Assembly: GCA_964020085.1 (NCBI GenBank) | Contig: OZ026600.1 | Coordinates: 16,040,823-16,104,822 of the forward strand | Source of the DNA: Micromussa lordhowensis | Taxonomy: Eukaryota > Cnidaria > Anthozoa > Scleractinia > Lobophylliidae | Length of the DNA: 64,000 nucleotides | Direction: 5' to 3' | In this document: one piece after another, positions 25,301-35,830 of the stretch | Position numbering within the stretch: position 1 is the first letter of the stretch | Layout of the letters: every line of letters starts with the position of its first letter | Translations under genes and position numbers: made by a program | The notes under the pieces: generated by a model | Told to the model about the DNA's origin: nothing | Databases searched by the model: none | The model's input: only the letters and a program-made list of their open reading frames with translations

Positions 25301-26494
25301 CAGGCTATTGCAGCATACCGGAAGGCTATAGTGGGAACGAACATTTACAAATTTGCTGAAGATTATGCCCTGGTAATACTAATTCATACATAAATACCCA
25401 TGGTGTGAAATTGTATCTTTACTCCACAGCTCTACAAATAACCACTCATTCCTACAGTATGTGGAAAGTCACCGAGTGGGCGGCAACATTACCCCCCAAC
25501 AACGAAACAGAGATTTACTCAAGACATGTTTTATTTATAATACATAACCTTTCTTCAATAGCCTAATTTTGAACTTATTACCTTTGTTTACTGTAGTGCC
25601 GAGATACGTTCTGGATAGAATCATTGCACATGGTGATGCTTATTTATGCACAGAAGCGTATCCATTTCAGTCGCAAAGACACCTATGAAATGAAAATGCA
25701 GCTTGCAGTACTTGACTGGGTATGTACCACAACACTTTTATTTGTATTCACATAACTTCACAGAAAGTGGAAAAACATATACAGAGGATAATGAACGTCC
25801 ACACAGGGACGCTACTTCTTTTTACTTTAATGGAAATTGCCTTAGAATAGACCAGTAACTGTTAACTATTGCTATTATTGAGATTATTATCATTACCATC
25901 AGCTTCCTGGTGGTGGAAAGGGGGGGGGGGGAATTCCCATATGAAAATGTCAGGGGTGCTTGCTGCAAATTTCAGAAAAAAGGAAACCTAAGAGCTACAA
26001 AGATCCTATGTCCCAATATTGTAAAAGAACACACTGTGTCCTGTCAACATTTTTTGGCTTAATAACCTAAAAGGAATTGCAAAAGTTCTCAGCTGTGCAC
26101 CTTTTGAGACTCAACACCCAAAGAGAAATCAAAACTACGTTTTGAACCCCAAGAAGGTCCGACGAGCACCCCCGTCCGTTTTACATGGGAGCTCCCCCCC
26201 CCCCCCCCCGGGTTAGTTCCTTTTAATGAAAAATAAAAAACTAACTGAAGAAAGCAGCTATGGACAGTTGCATATGAAGTACATGGCCCTTTCATGGTTG
26301 CTTTAGTATGTTAATTTTTATTTTTTTGCTCTATTTCAATTCTTTAGAATGAGAATGTGCTGCGTGAAGCCACATCTGAACAATACTACCAGACCAGTCG
26401 CCAACCGGACAGAATTGCCCCACACAGGGTTCTGTCAGATAAAACCTACGAGTTCAGAGATGGCATATGGACAACTTTTTATAATTTATTGTAG
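22335..26494 (+). CDS. Eleven-exon transposase of the 6.5-kb element, one premature stop
   Basis: Exons read from splice consensus are 22335-22975, 23073-23176, 23410-23504, 23626-23699, 23785-23894, 24399-24494, 24629-24721, 24840-24940, 25220-25372, 25597-25719 and 26348-26494. The start is ATG 22335 (MAESFSKKPKV). Exon 1 has a predicted helical segment and a Cys pair (CPLCGYPLELP). Exon 4 holds IIITDARHDSSRAVQHTT, a likely first catalytic Asp. Exon 9 has a Cys/His cluster (GDHSNCHQESRC). Exon 10 has CRDTFWIESLHMVMLIYA, where the Glu is a candidate for the last catalytic residue. Every exon junction keeps frame. The only break I find is TGA at 23813-23815 in exon 5. The family is recognisable from other cnidarian predicted proteins but I cannot name it securely. 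Confidence 0.65.
23913..24073. mobile_element. Foldback MITE in intron 5 of the transposase
   Basis: The arms are an almost perfect inverted repeat (atagcccaatttcgatatat and its complement at 24049-24068). They fold around a short centre near 23990 and include cacgagcctcgt. About 160 bp, no gene. Confidence 0.85.
25918..26210. mobile_element. MITE with G/C-run ends in intron 10 of the transposase
   Basis: The left end is a G run followed by aattcccatatgaaaatgtc and aggggtgct. The right end is agcacccccgt, then tttacatgggagct and a long C run. The two are imperfect inverted copies. I recognise the pattern as a frequent coral MITE. Confidence 0.6.
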
Positions 26495-26708
26495 CACAGT
26501 TCGTTGATTGAAGGCTGACCAGTGTAAAAGTGGAATCCTGTAGATTTAGGTGCCATGCCAAACTTTGTGGCGAGGAAAAAAAGAAGTACTCTTGCAGAAG
26601 TCGTTGAGATTGTACTGAAACAAATATGGTTCACCATTGTCGATAGTAAGGACTATCCATGATGAAACTCACGCACACAGTAAAGAGCATGTTTGGTAAT
26701 GTCGCTTT

Positions 26709-28053
26709 TCACGAGCGACGATGCCCTTGATAGGGGACGCTAGGGGGGTTAGGCCACCTAGCACGAACGTCCTTTATCGCGCAATGTGGCATAACCTCCC
26801 TAACGTCGTCAATGAGGCAACCCAGTTGTTCTTTTTTCTCCAGATACTTCGGGTTGTCCCAAAGCCCGTTGTCCTTCAGGGTCTTCCAATACCACTTGTA
26901 GTCTTTCCGCCTTTTTATATGGTTCGTTATACGCGCATCACACCTTCCGTTTGGTTTGAAATCAGAAGATGTGATGCACGGGGCTCGAAGGCAGAAGTCA
27001 CAGGTTGACTCTAAAACCTGTGGAGGCGCGGCCACGCCGGACTCACTGTCTTCGCAGATAGCCACGGCCTCGTCGTTTCTTCGAGGAAAAAGGCGAACAG
27101 GCGATGGCCGTAGTGGTTCTTCATAATTGGGTACGGCAAAGCGCTTCCTTGCTGCAAAAAAAAGAAAAACATTTTAGAATAAAAATTTGGATGGAAGTGA
27201 ACAAGGGCAACTCAAGGGTAAGTACGACGGGTTATGCACAGAACCTGTTGTAATAATCCCACATTGTTACAGAGAAACCAAGTTACATGAATGGAATTGT
27301 TCAAGTCAGTTAGCACATTATAAATATCCACTTGATCATATGTAGTTTACGTGATACGTGATACATATCAGTGGTACAAATCTATGACAACTTGAGACCA
27401 TGGCACAATGCCATATTTTTGGGAAGCTAAACCAAAAATTTCGATTTTGTTCCCTCATCAACAACATTTCACGTTGCTATAAACATTTCCGCCCGAGCAG
27501 AAATTCACGCTATTCTATTAAAAGTAGATGAACGGATACAAATCCACATTGAATGTCTTAGGTATTGCTGGAAGCAGGATGATGTAACCTTCGACACCGG
27601 GGAATCAAGTTCCATTTGTTTATCACTAAGAAAAGGCGCGCAGTTTGAAAACTTCTGTTCTCTCGAAACGGTCAAATTATTCTGCTTTTGTCGCTGGCTG
27701 AAGTCCTTCCTGCAATCTACTTTGTAATCTTTTTCGAGAAGCCGATTTTATGAAGGAGAGAGAAGTTATAGATGGAACGTTCGAACTATAGTGTACTAAC
27801 CGTTTCCAGTTTGGATCCGTCCTACGGACACAACTTCGCAGGCCAGGTCTGGAATATCTTGAAGGAGACGAATTACCTGATCCTTTTTGCCTTCGTCAAT
27901 CTCGAGAGTTACCTGCGCATGAAGGCAACAAAAACACTCGTGAAATACAGCTCTAAAGGCAAACAAACGATACCGTGAGAATCAATGTAACAGAAAGAAA
28001 TATGTACTTACCCGCACGCGTTTTCCATTGGCATTGTCAGCTCCACCTAACAT
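26709..28053 (-). CDS. Accessory gene of the 6.5-kb element: spliced protein with a P2X7-C-terminus-like Cys domain
   Basis: Three exons on the minus strand read continuously: 28053-28012 (start MLGGADNANGKRVR), 27912-27801 (VTLEIDEGKKDQVIRLLQ) and 27152-26709. All junctions have GT and AG. The last exon has a Cys-rich segment (CDFCLRAPCITSSDF), a basic and aromatic stretch (RRKDYKWYWKTL) and the C-terminal pattern VMPHCAIKDVRARWPNPP with YQGH. The order CITxSxF, aromatic/basic block, hydrophobic-Pro-x-Cys, then basic FP-like end resembles the zinc-binding cytoplasmic ballast domain of P2X7 receptors. That domain is also known as a stand-alone protein in invertebrates. It has no membrane segments. 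The gene converges on the transposase with about 210 bp between their ends. Its role in transposition is unknown. Confidence 0.6.
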
Positions 28054-28277
28054 TTTAACAAACTCTTTCCAAGCGTCAAAAATTTCAGATTTGAAAAAAA
28101 AAAAAAGGTTCGGAATGACGGCCTTTGTTAGTCTTTGTAATTACTGTGCGCAGTAATAGCAGATATAAGAGACCTGTCCGTATCGCGCGACCCGGAGATG
28201 TTGACAGCTCTGTGTCTAGAGTGAAATGACTGACTGCTCGCCCAGTCCAAGGCTCCTTATATAGCGCGGGTCCTTGT

Positions 28278-28409
28278 TTAAAAAAGTTGAATTATGTCTT
28301 TCTATTCGCTAAATACTATATATATACTAACAAGCTTAGTTCAAAAGAACTAAGTTTGAAAGAATTTATCAAAAAACTGGAAATAAAATATTGTATTGAA
28401 GGATTTTAA
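28278..28409 (+). pseudogene. LINE-B ORF2, last segment and stop
   Basis: After the TTAA the LINE ORF2 C-terminus resumes (KKLNYVFLF, YYIYTNKL, LKEFIKKLE) and ends at TAA 28407-28409. It aligns with the end of LINE-C. The frame is one base out relative to the segment before the insertion. Confidence 0.75.
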
Positions 28410-28699
28410 GTCAATAGGAAACTAAGCCCCAAATATGCCCAGATGAGTCAAAGTGAGTTATACGACATCATTATTAATAACCAGGATAATTCAAATTGAT
28501 TAGACGCCACCAGGTTGTTGTTGTTTTGTTTTGTTTTTCTTTTTGTCAAGTGCTTATGTATTTGTAGTTTCTTCTCTTTTTTTTTTCTCCTCTTACTTTC
28601 TTTCCTTTTTTTTTATCAAACCCCTCAATTTAGTGCGAAAAAACTACATTAAGTACAGATGTGTAAAGGTGTAAAGAAAAACTTTAATACAGTTAAATT
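28410..28699 (+). other. LINE-B 3' untranslated region
   Basis: AT-rich and T-rich sequence without an open frame, ending where LINE-D entered. The same 3' region resumes at 32068-32191 after the second copy of the LINE-D target duplication. Confidence 0.6.
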
Positions 28700-28713
28700 A
28701 AGGTGGTTAAATG

Positions 28714-31051
28714 ACGGCTTAACACCCGAGTTCTACAAGAAATTCTGGAATTTGCTTGGCCGTCTTTTGACTGATTCCTTGAATCATTCGTATATACATG
28801 GTGAATTATCTAACTCGCAGAAACAAGCAATAATAAGACTCATTGAAAAGAAAGGAAAGGATAGACGTTACATTAAGAACTGGCGACCCATTTCTTTATT
28901 AAATGTTGACACTAAAATTGCTTCGAAAGCTTTGGCATTGAGATTGGAGAAAGTACTGCCTTTTGTTATTAATGATGATCAATATGCGTACGTCAAAAAT
29001 AGAACAATTTTTGATGCTGTCCGGTCAATTGACGACATCATGGAATATACGAGGATTAACCAGGTGCCTGGGTTAATGGTCGCAATTGACTTTGAAAAGG
29101 CATTTGACTCTTTAAGTTGGAATTTTTTATCGAACGCTTTACGATCCTTTAATTTTGGTAATTCCTTTATTAATTGGATCTCCGTTTTTTACACCAACAT
29201 ATCAAGTTGTGTCATGAACAATGGTTTCTCATCACCAATGTTTAAAGTTGAAAGAGGTGTTAGACAAGGTGATCCTTTGTCGCCATACCTCTTCATTATA
29301 GCTTTGGAACTTCTTCTAATTAAAATTCGTAACGACCCTTGCATTAAAGGCATTAAGATAGACAACACGGAGGTTAAACTCGCTGCTTTTGCCGACGATT
29401 TGACAACATTTCTGCAGGACAAAGGTTCCTTAGAACATTTGTTTAGTATCCTAAAAGCATTTGAAGGGTGTTCCAGCTTGAAACTTAACAAAGACAAAAC
29501 GGAAGCTTACTGGCTTGGTAGCAGCCATAATTGTAACGACAGCTTAGATATAGAAACGGTTAACAAACCTATGAAAATTCTAGGAATTTATTTTACCTAT
29601 AATTCACGCCTGAAAAACGAACTAAATTTTGATGCAACTCTAAAATCTTTAAAGAAAACTTTAAATAACTGGCAATGGAGAAATCTTACAGTCCTTGGTA
29701 AAATTCAAATTATAAAAACATTTGTGATGCCAAAACTGTTGTTCCGAGCTTCCGTGTTAACTTTTGATAAAAAATTTTTAAAACAACTTAACACAGTATT
29801 GTTTAATTTTTTTATGGAAAGGTAAAGATAAAATCAAACGTCTCGCGCTGGTTAGTGATTATAGTGACGGCGGTCTTAGAATGCCCCATCTGGAATCTGC
29901 AGTCAAAACCCAAAGAATCATGTGCCTTAAAAAGTTTATTGAAAAGTACCATAGTCCATGGAAGTTAATCCTCTCGCACCATCTTAAAAATTACGGCGAT
30001 AAATTCCTTCTTCACTGCAATTATGATGTTGCTGACCTACCTAAATCCTTTCCAAAGTTTTATCGCGAGTGTTTTGAAGCTTGGGCTACACTCACCGAGA
30101 AACAACCATCTTCGCGCGACCACGTTATGGAACAGATCCTTTGGAATAATAAACATATTCGAATCGATAACAAACCTCAATTTTGTAAAAAGTTACTTAT
30201 GGCTGGAATCTCAAGAATTAAGGATATCTTCCTCACGAACGGAAAAATTAAAACCTTGGAATTTTTTTTCAGAAAAAGGCCTTAATTTAAATAATTATCT
30301 GTTGATATTAGGACTTTCAAAAGCAATACCGGAATCATGGAGGGTTTTGTTAGATTCAGGAACTACATGTTGCTCTCAAACCCCAGATCCGGACTTTACG
30401 GATTTTACAGAATTAATTTTCCACTCAAAGACCGGTGATATCAATCTGATTCAACTCACTAGTAAAAAGCTGTACTGGTTTCTTGTAGAGGATATACGTG
30501 TACATCCTACTGCGAGGCTAAAATACAACTCCATATACAACGACCAAGATTTTAACTGGAAACAGATTTATTTAATCCCACACAAAGTGACTTTAGATAT
30601 AAGAACGAGAATTTTTCAATACAAATTGCTTAATCGCATTGTATATACCAACAAATTGTTATATAAAATAGGGTTATCGGACACTTCTTTGTGCACGTTT
30701 TGTGGAGAGTATGAAGAATCCCTCGAGCATTTGTTCTTACACTGTCGATTCAGCAATAACTTTTGGATGCAAATTGTTTCCTGGTTGAATGACTTAAATA
30801 TTACAATCATTGAGCTTAAGGATAGCGAGATCATGTTAGGTTATATAAACGAAAGCCCGCATTGGTTTTTTCTTAATCACGCCCTTATCATTGGTAAGCA
30901 AGTAATTTATTCAAGCCGACTGAGCAAATCTAAGCCTCTATTTTCTCAATTTATAGTCAAACTAAAGCATATAGAACGCATTGAATATTATATCGCTAAG
31001 AAGAGGGATAGGTGTAATTTTCATGAAAAGAAATGGAAAATCTTAAGGTAG
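28714..31051 (+). pseudogene. LINE-D ORF2: reverse transcriptase and C-terminal region
   Basis: The frame holds NWRPISLLNVDTK, the IDFEKAFDSLSW block, GVRQGDPLSPYLF and AFADDLTTF (catalytic FADD at 29388-29399). Frames change near 29822 and near 30270. The last open frame contains CTFCGEYEESLEHLFLHC (about 30690-30745), the C-terminal Cys/His motif. The coding end KWKIL was split by the TTAA element at 31047, which creates an early TAG; the remaining codons lie just right of 31770. The endonuclease is missing through truncation. Two frameshifts make it inactive, although all catalytic motifs in what remains are kept. Confidence 0.85.
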
Positions 31052-31769
31052 CATCCCACCCCAAATGACCGCTTCGCGTTCGCACCGTTTCAAGGCGAGA
31101 CATTAAATAAAAACCCTGGCAAACTATATATTTTCTGAAAGCTTAATAATTGAAGATTACCATACCGTATTTATTAAAAGCAAAAAGATAAATGTCTTAA
31201 AAATATAGCGATCGGTTTGCAAAAGTACATGGCTTGCAAGATTTAGTTCCTGTGCAGTCGGAAGTGATCAGAAGGAAGTGACAAACATTGCGCCGAGTTC
31301 TTAACACCTTTGTCTCAAAAACCGTGTCGGCGAATTTTGATATCTTGCCTGGTTTGTTTTTTACGCCTGGTTAAACTTCGAGGTTCGAAAAAATATCGCT
31401 CTTGTTACTTCATTTATTTATAACTTTAGAAAGAACTGAAAAAAAGAAAAACGCCGACATGGTTTTTGAGCTACGTTGTATAGGAACCTTCTCCCCAAAT
31501 TTGAGCCAAAACGGTTGAAAATTCGCTGCACGCGAACTTAAAACGTGCGCCCAATTTCTTGAAAATATAGTTTCGAGAAAAAGAGCAAAACAGTTTCAGA
31601 GACGTACTTCCGGTTCAATGACATTAAACACTATTTTGTCCATAACTTCCCGTAGAAACAATATTTTTTCGAATTTTTTTTTTAAAACAAAGATAGGAGT
31701 AAGGTCAGTCTTCCTATCGAGAAAAATTTTTTTTTCCCAAAATGGTCACATTTGGGGTGGGATGCTACC
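31047..31769. mobile_element. TTAA-flanked non-autonomous element, 0.72 kb
   Basis: The inverted ends are GGTAGCATCCCACCCCAAAT (31047-31066) and its complement ending at 31769. TTAA lies at 31043-31046 and 31770-31773. It is related to the 1.34-kb element at 10521-11860 by its ends and an internal block. It has no gene. Confidence 0.85.
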
Positions 31770-31929
31770 TTAAGAAAATAATTTTTAAATTCAATAAGTT
31801 AATTATCATGTAGTAGCTATTAGTGTACTTTATTAACACTGTAGGTATGCGTAGTTTTGTAACTAGGTTGAGTAATTTTTGTAATTTGTGGTGTAACAGT
31901 AGTGTACGTACATGTCCAGTAAAAAAAGG

Positions 31930-32010
31930 TATAAGTAGTGTAAGTAGTGTAAGTAGCAAGTACAATGTAAGTGTAAATGTAAGTAAAATATTAATACTGT
32001 AAGTAGTGTA
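31930..32010. repeat. Degenerate GTAAGTAGT tandem repeat
   Basis: Units such as gtaagtagtgtaagtagt and gtaagtgtaaatgtaagt repeat in the LINE-D 3' untranslated region. Such short-unit tails are common next to LINE poly(A) ends. Confidence 0.7.
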
Positions 32011-32191
32011 AGTGATCGTTTTGTAAATAAAATTGTCTATTTAATAAAAAAAAAAGGTGGTTAAATGTAATTTAATGTCAATGTAGTGTATGGTAGTGTA
32101 ATGTAGTTATATGTAGATAAATGTAGTATAATATAATGTGGAGGGTTATTGTAATGTAGTCCTGTGTTATTAAAATAAAGAGTGTTTCAAA

Positions 32192-32365
32192 TATACCGCC
32201 ATTATCCAGTTCATCCTTAATTTGATCAAAAACAAGAGTTTGTTCACTCAATTTGTTTGGAGCGTAAATGTTTACGAATAAGAACTTTTGATCTTGCACA
32301 AATGCCTCAAGAAAAATAAAACGCCCTTCTTTGTTAGACCACACAGATATAAGTTTGAATTCCAA
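32192..32365 (-). mobile_element. LINE-A, middle piece: endonuclease domain
   Basis: The minus frame reads EFKLISVWSNKEG, FIFLEAF and FLFVNIYAPN, typical of the APE-type endonuclease, and ends at QIKDELDNGGI at the LINE-B junction. The next residues of the domain are found at 3808 leftward. Its upstream end at 32365 joins 41543 across the LTR element, where ILIKNSL precedes EFKL in the same frame. Confidence 0.75.
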
Positions 32366-32531
32366 GTGTAACAGCTAAACAATTCTTTACTTGCTCTTGA
32401 AAAACGGCTACAGCGCCTCTACAAAACAACTACGAATAATGGCCGACCTAATCCGACTTACAACAACAACAACACACATGGTTCTGACCACGAACAGACT
32501 GGTACTAGATGTCTCTTTCAGCAATGTTACA
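32366..32531 (-). repeat. 3' LTR of the gypsy element
   Basis: 166 bp, bounded by tgtaacagc and gttaca. It matches 41380-41542 along its length, with scattered differences and a 3-base length difference. Confidence 0.9.
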
Positions 32532-32545
32532 CACACCCCTCCCTA
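32532..32545 (-). other. Polypurine tract next to the 3' LTR
   Basis: On the minus strand agggaggggtgtg immediately precedes the LTR start TGTAAC. This is where plus-strand DNA synthesis of an LTR element is primed. Confidence 0.6.
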
Positions 32546-33637
32546 GAGGAGGAAGGGCGTTATCAAAGTCCTTCCCTAAGAGGAAGTCTCCCATCCAGGC
32601 AGGAGAGTGGCGGCTCCTCACTGAACACCGTACTCGTGCATCAGACTCGTCGCTAATAACTGCAGCATTCTCCATCGGGGCTAGTTCCATGGTGAGTGGG
32701 GACCTCTCAACAGCGTGCTCTCCAGCATTTAGATCTGTAGGCAGGTTTCTGTCCTCCTTGACATTGTGCAATGACGGTTGAAATTGAATGGGTCTTGAGC
32801 GGTACGATTTAAGATGGTTAAAGTGCACACTGTATTCTGTAGGTGACATCCGATATGACCTTGACAACCCGCCAAGATCCGGACCAGGGATGGTAGAATT
32901 TCCGGTGTACCCACTGTGGAATGGCCTTCTCCTCCAACCATACCAAATTGCCAACTTTTTACGGTGTTGACGTCCAAAGCTAAAAGGATCTTGGGAAGAT
33001 GTTGATCCCATTCCTCTTGTTCTTGTGCAATCTTGGAAATAACACTGGTAACCGTACAGATAAGCCATTCCGCACCCCCATCACACTGAGGATGGTATGC
33101 AGTTGTCCTTTGTTTGACGGACTCAATCAAGTCACACAAACCGCGGAATAGTCGAGACTCAAAATTACTAAGTAAACTAAGTACTCCACGAGGGCAACCG
33201 AACCGGCATACAAAGTTGTCCATGACTGCTTGCGCTACTGTGTCAGCCTCTTGATTTGGCAAGGCATACGCTTCAGGCCACTTTGTGTACATATCCACCA
33301 CCACATTAACATACTTGTTTCCTCTATTAGTCTCGGGAAGTGGTCCAAGAATGTCAATCTGGATCCTCTCCAATGGATAACCTGTCTTAATGGATTGCAT
33401 GGGTGCCCTTGGTCGAGGAATTGGTCCGTTTCTGGAGCCACAGGTGTGACATGTTTGACAGTACAGCTCAATATCTGCAGTATTGCCTAACCAGTAGAAG
33501 CATTTCCCCACATTGACTGTGGTCTTGAGCACTGACAAGTGTCCACACAGGTCATGTAACTCTTGCAGCAAATCTTCCTTTGAATGCTGAGGGACACACA
33601 ACTGGAGGCTCTCGCACCCTGTCTTCTCATCAACCAT
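32546..33637 (-). pseudogene. Gypsy integrase
   Basis: The minus frame from 33637 shows the zinc-binding His/Cys domain (HDLCGHLSV, then CQTCHTCGSRNG). The catalytic core follows, with IQIDILGPLP as the first Asp and a final Glu in HPQCDGGAEW. The stretch where the second catalytic Asp belongs reads LSLLSNFES, so that Asp is gone. A frame change near 33060 leads into the C-terminal domain, which runs almost to the polypurine tract. Integrase joins the cDNA ends to host DNA; this copy should be inactive. Confidence 0.8.
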
Positions 33638-33639
33638 CG

Positions 33640-34820
33640 CCGGTACAACATTTCATCCTGCAACACCAAACCATCGCACTGACTCCACAGAGATCACATG
33701 TGTTGATCGACCCCTGCCATTTCCTGTTTAGGGGGTCTCTTGCCTGCTTTCAGCCACTGCAGTGCCGCATTCAGGTGCTTGTCTTTGGGTTGCTCTCTTT
33801 TAAGATGATCATTAGACCACAGCAGAGGAGATTGTATTCTGACTGGGCTCCCTCAACAGATGGTGTGGCATCTGGCTGTCTTTCCAACAATCACTGGAGC
33901 AGGGAAATTCTCTGCTTCCTCTGGCATGTCAGCCACTTGGTTTGCTGGCCAAGGTCGACGAGAAAGGCCATCGGCATTGGCGTGTAAACGACCAGCCCGA
34001 TGTTCTATTTTCATGTCAAACTGCCGTAGGTACTCAACCCATCTAGCTTCTTGTGGCTTGGGTTGCTTAAAGGTCTGAAGCCACACCAAGGATCGGTGAT
34101 TCAGCCGAGCGACAAACTGTTTCTTGATCAGGTAAGGATAGAATGTTTCTGTTCTGTGATCTGTGGACACTCCTTGTGCGGACAAGATGTGGCCAACAAA
34201 AGGTACACGCTGAGGTAGGATACAACATTTTCTGGCTTCACTTTCAATCCGGCCTTCTCAATGAGGGTGAGGGCACGATCCAAGGACTCACAGTGCTCGG
34301 CAAAAGTGGGGTAAAAACTAAGACATCATGAAAGAATGCCAAAAGTTCTTCCCATGTCATTCCAGCTAACAAACTTGCAATCTGATGCACAAAGAATAAC
34401 GCTGCATTGCAAAGCCCAAATGGAACTCGTTTTCACTGCCAGTGTCCTTGCTTGGTATAGGTTGCTGTTTTCTCTCTGTCATTGGGATGAATTTCGAAGG
34501 CATGATAAGCTGAGATTAAGTCCAAAGTTGAAAAAAAATTTGCTCCAGCAAGAGTGTCAATCACGTCCTCCACCCTTGGAACAGGGTAATGTTCCTTGAC
34601 AGTGCCACAGTTTAGCCTGCGGAAATCAATACAGTAACGGTATGAGCCATCCTTTTTGGAAGCTACATGTAGAACGACTTGAGCGCTCCAAGGACTAGTG
34701 GATGGCTCTATCACATCTCTCTCAAGTAGCCTTTGCGTTTCTTCACTTATGTACTTCTCTTGAGCTGGTGAGAAGCGGTGCAGGGGTAGTCTTGAAGGGG
34801 GTGTTACTTGTAGTAGCCTA
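33640..34820 (-). pseudogene. Gypsy reverse transcriptase and RNase H
   Basis: The reading begins near 34820 with PPSRLPLHRFSPAQEKYI and continues through ERDVIEPSTSPWSA, YRYCIDFRRLN and FFSTLDLISAYH. A stop follows at about 34433. The catalytic region near 34336-34319 reads FFHDVLVF where the YxDD-type motif is expected, so one Asp is replaced by His. RNase H and tether segments follow at 34185-33853 (NHRSLVWL, FDMKIEHRAGRLHANADGLSR). At its upstream end it is fused in frame to a tyrosine recombinase C-terminus. Confidence 0.8.
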
Positions 34821-35830
34821 TTATCAAGACCCTCCTCAACGTACATATCCTTGGCAGTGTCTGTCTTCCATCTGCCATGCAACTTTAACAGCCTTTCCGA
34901 AACTGAATTACAACTTTTGCGAACAACAGATGTTATCCCACCTGATCTTAAGCTGTGGATGCCATAGTCATCCGGGTTAGGACCCAGTTGTTTCAAGGAA
35001 TCCCTTAGGATTTCTCTACATGAAGAGTAGGACATTTTTCCATCCCTTAAAGTGTAACTAGAAGTACTCCTATGAAAAACTAGCGGCCTGAACAAAGGTA
35101 GATTACTATTATCGTGGATACCGGCTAAATTCATATACTTTCTTAGAACACTAACAGGGCAATATTGACTAACCGATGCACTTATTTAGACATAGTTACC
35201 CTCCCTATAGACATCAGTCTTACTACGAGGCACAAAAATCTTATGTACTGACTGTGAAATTCAATGGTTTGGAGCGATATTACATAATTCATTATAACGA
35301 AAAAATCCGGCAAAAGCTAATGAACATAATGCAGCTATCCTAACATCTTTTAAATCAGCACCTTCCTTATTATAAGCATCCAGAATATCTTTGATAATCT
35401 TGGAGGAAAATGGTTTCTTCTTGACAACTGGTTAAGACTTAATGCACTTTGCTGACTCAATTATATTTTTACAGAATTCACTATCCAAAGGATTACGGTT
35501 GAGTCTAGGCACAAGCGAGTGAAACCATTTTCAACGCAGCATGAGCTTGAATTAAACTGGAAGCGCTTGAAGCACAACACTGATGGATTTCAAATAAATA
35601 AAGCAAGACTGTGCTTACAGGAAAAGGCAGTTGAATACTTAGATTCTTCCTTTTACATCACTCTAAAAACCTTTTGATGACCCGAAGGAAGGCTTTAGTT
35701 GTAGGGTTCGCTCGGGACTGTAACATGATGCTCACGATTTGGTGAAAATTAGGTGAAGACGAAAACAGGAAGGGTTCCCAAGCTCCGCTTGAACTAAGTA
35801 TCTGAAATTACAAAATAAGAAACACTCCAA
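34821..35830 (-). pseudogene. DIRS-like tyrosine recombinase
   Basis: The open part (35134-34821) contains GIHSLRSGGITS, the H-x-x-R box, and HGRWKTDTAKDMYVEE with the nucleophilic Tyr. Upstream on the same strand further recombinase blocks are readable to about 35830 (FAGFFRYNEL carries the first Arg; ANPTTKAFLRVIKRF lies earlier), but with stops between 35135 and 35700. These recombinases integrate circular cDNA by strand exchange in DIRS and Ngaro elements. The normal C-terminal end is missing, because the frame passes straight into gypsy reverse transcriptase near 34820. Confidence 0.75.

Larger units (their letters stand above)
21777..28277. mobile_element. 6.5-kb TTAA-flanked DNA transposon (Kolobok-like?) with two spliced genes
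   Basis: The inverted ends share ACAAGGACCCGCGCTATATA (21777-21796 and the complement at 28277-28258). TTAA lies on both sides (21773-21776 and 28278-28281). A plus-strand transposase gene (22335-26494) and a minus-strand accessory gene (28053-26709) converge. TTAA targets with a DDE transposase point to piggyBac or Kolobok. The many introns and lack of piggyBac-type motifs make Kolobok more likely, but this is inference. Two MITEs have landed in its introns. Confidence 0.8.
28714..32053 (+). mobile_element. LINE-D: 5'-truncated LINE with poly(A) tail
   Basis: AAGGTGGTTAAATG occurs at 28700-28713 and again at 32054-32067, directly after an A run at 32046-32053, so the 14 bp is a clean target duplication. 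The element begins inside the reverse transcriptase (DGLTPEFYKKFW) and keeps the rest of ORF2 and a 3' untranslated region with repeated gtaagtagt units. It carries an internal TTAA element at 31047-31769. Its protein is distinct from LINE-B and LINE-C. Confidence 0.85.
3821..32191 (+). mobile_element. LINE-B: full-length L1/Tx1-like retrotransposon split by five later insertions
   Basis: The element is bounded by a 12-bp target duplication, TATACCGCtATT at 3809-3820 and TATACCGCcATT at 32192-32203. Its own sequence survives as 3821-4828, 7469-10520, 11861-11944, 21006-21776, 28278-28699 and 32068-32191, about 5.3 kb in total. Its order is a 5' leader, ORF1 (3951-4796), a spacer, ORF2 with endonuclease, reverse transcriptase and a C-terminal Cys/His motif (7759-28409), and an AT-rich 3' tail ending close to an AATAAA-like hexamer at 32174. 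Four of the five inserts are exactly bounded by target duplications that, when collapsed, rejoin LINE-B sequence. LINE-C's far edge rests on an 8-bp duplication and the point where protein homology stops. Confidence 0.85.

Noticed and set aside
32509..32970. Plus-strand ORFs opposite the gypsy integrase end.
   Set aside because: They are shadows of the integrase C-terminal region on the minus strand.
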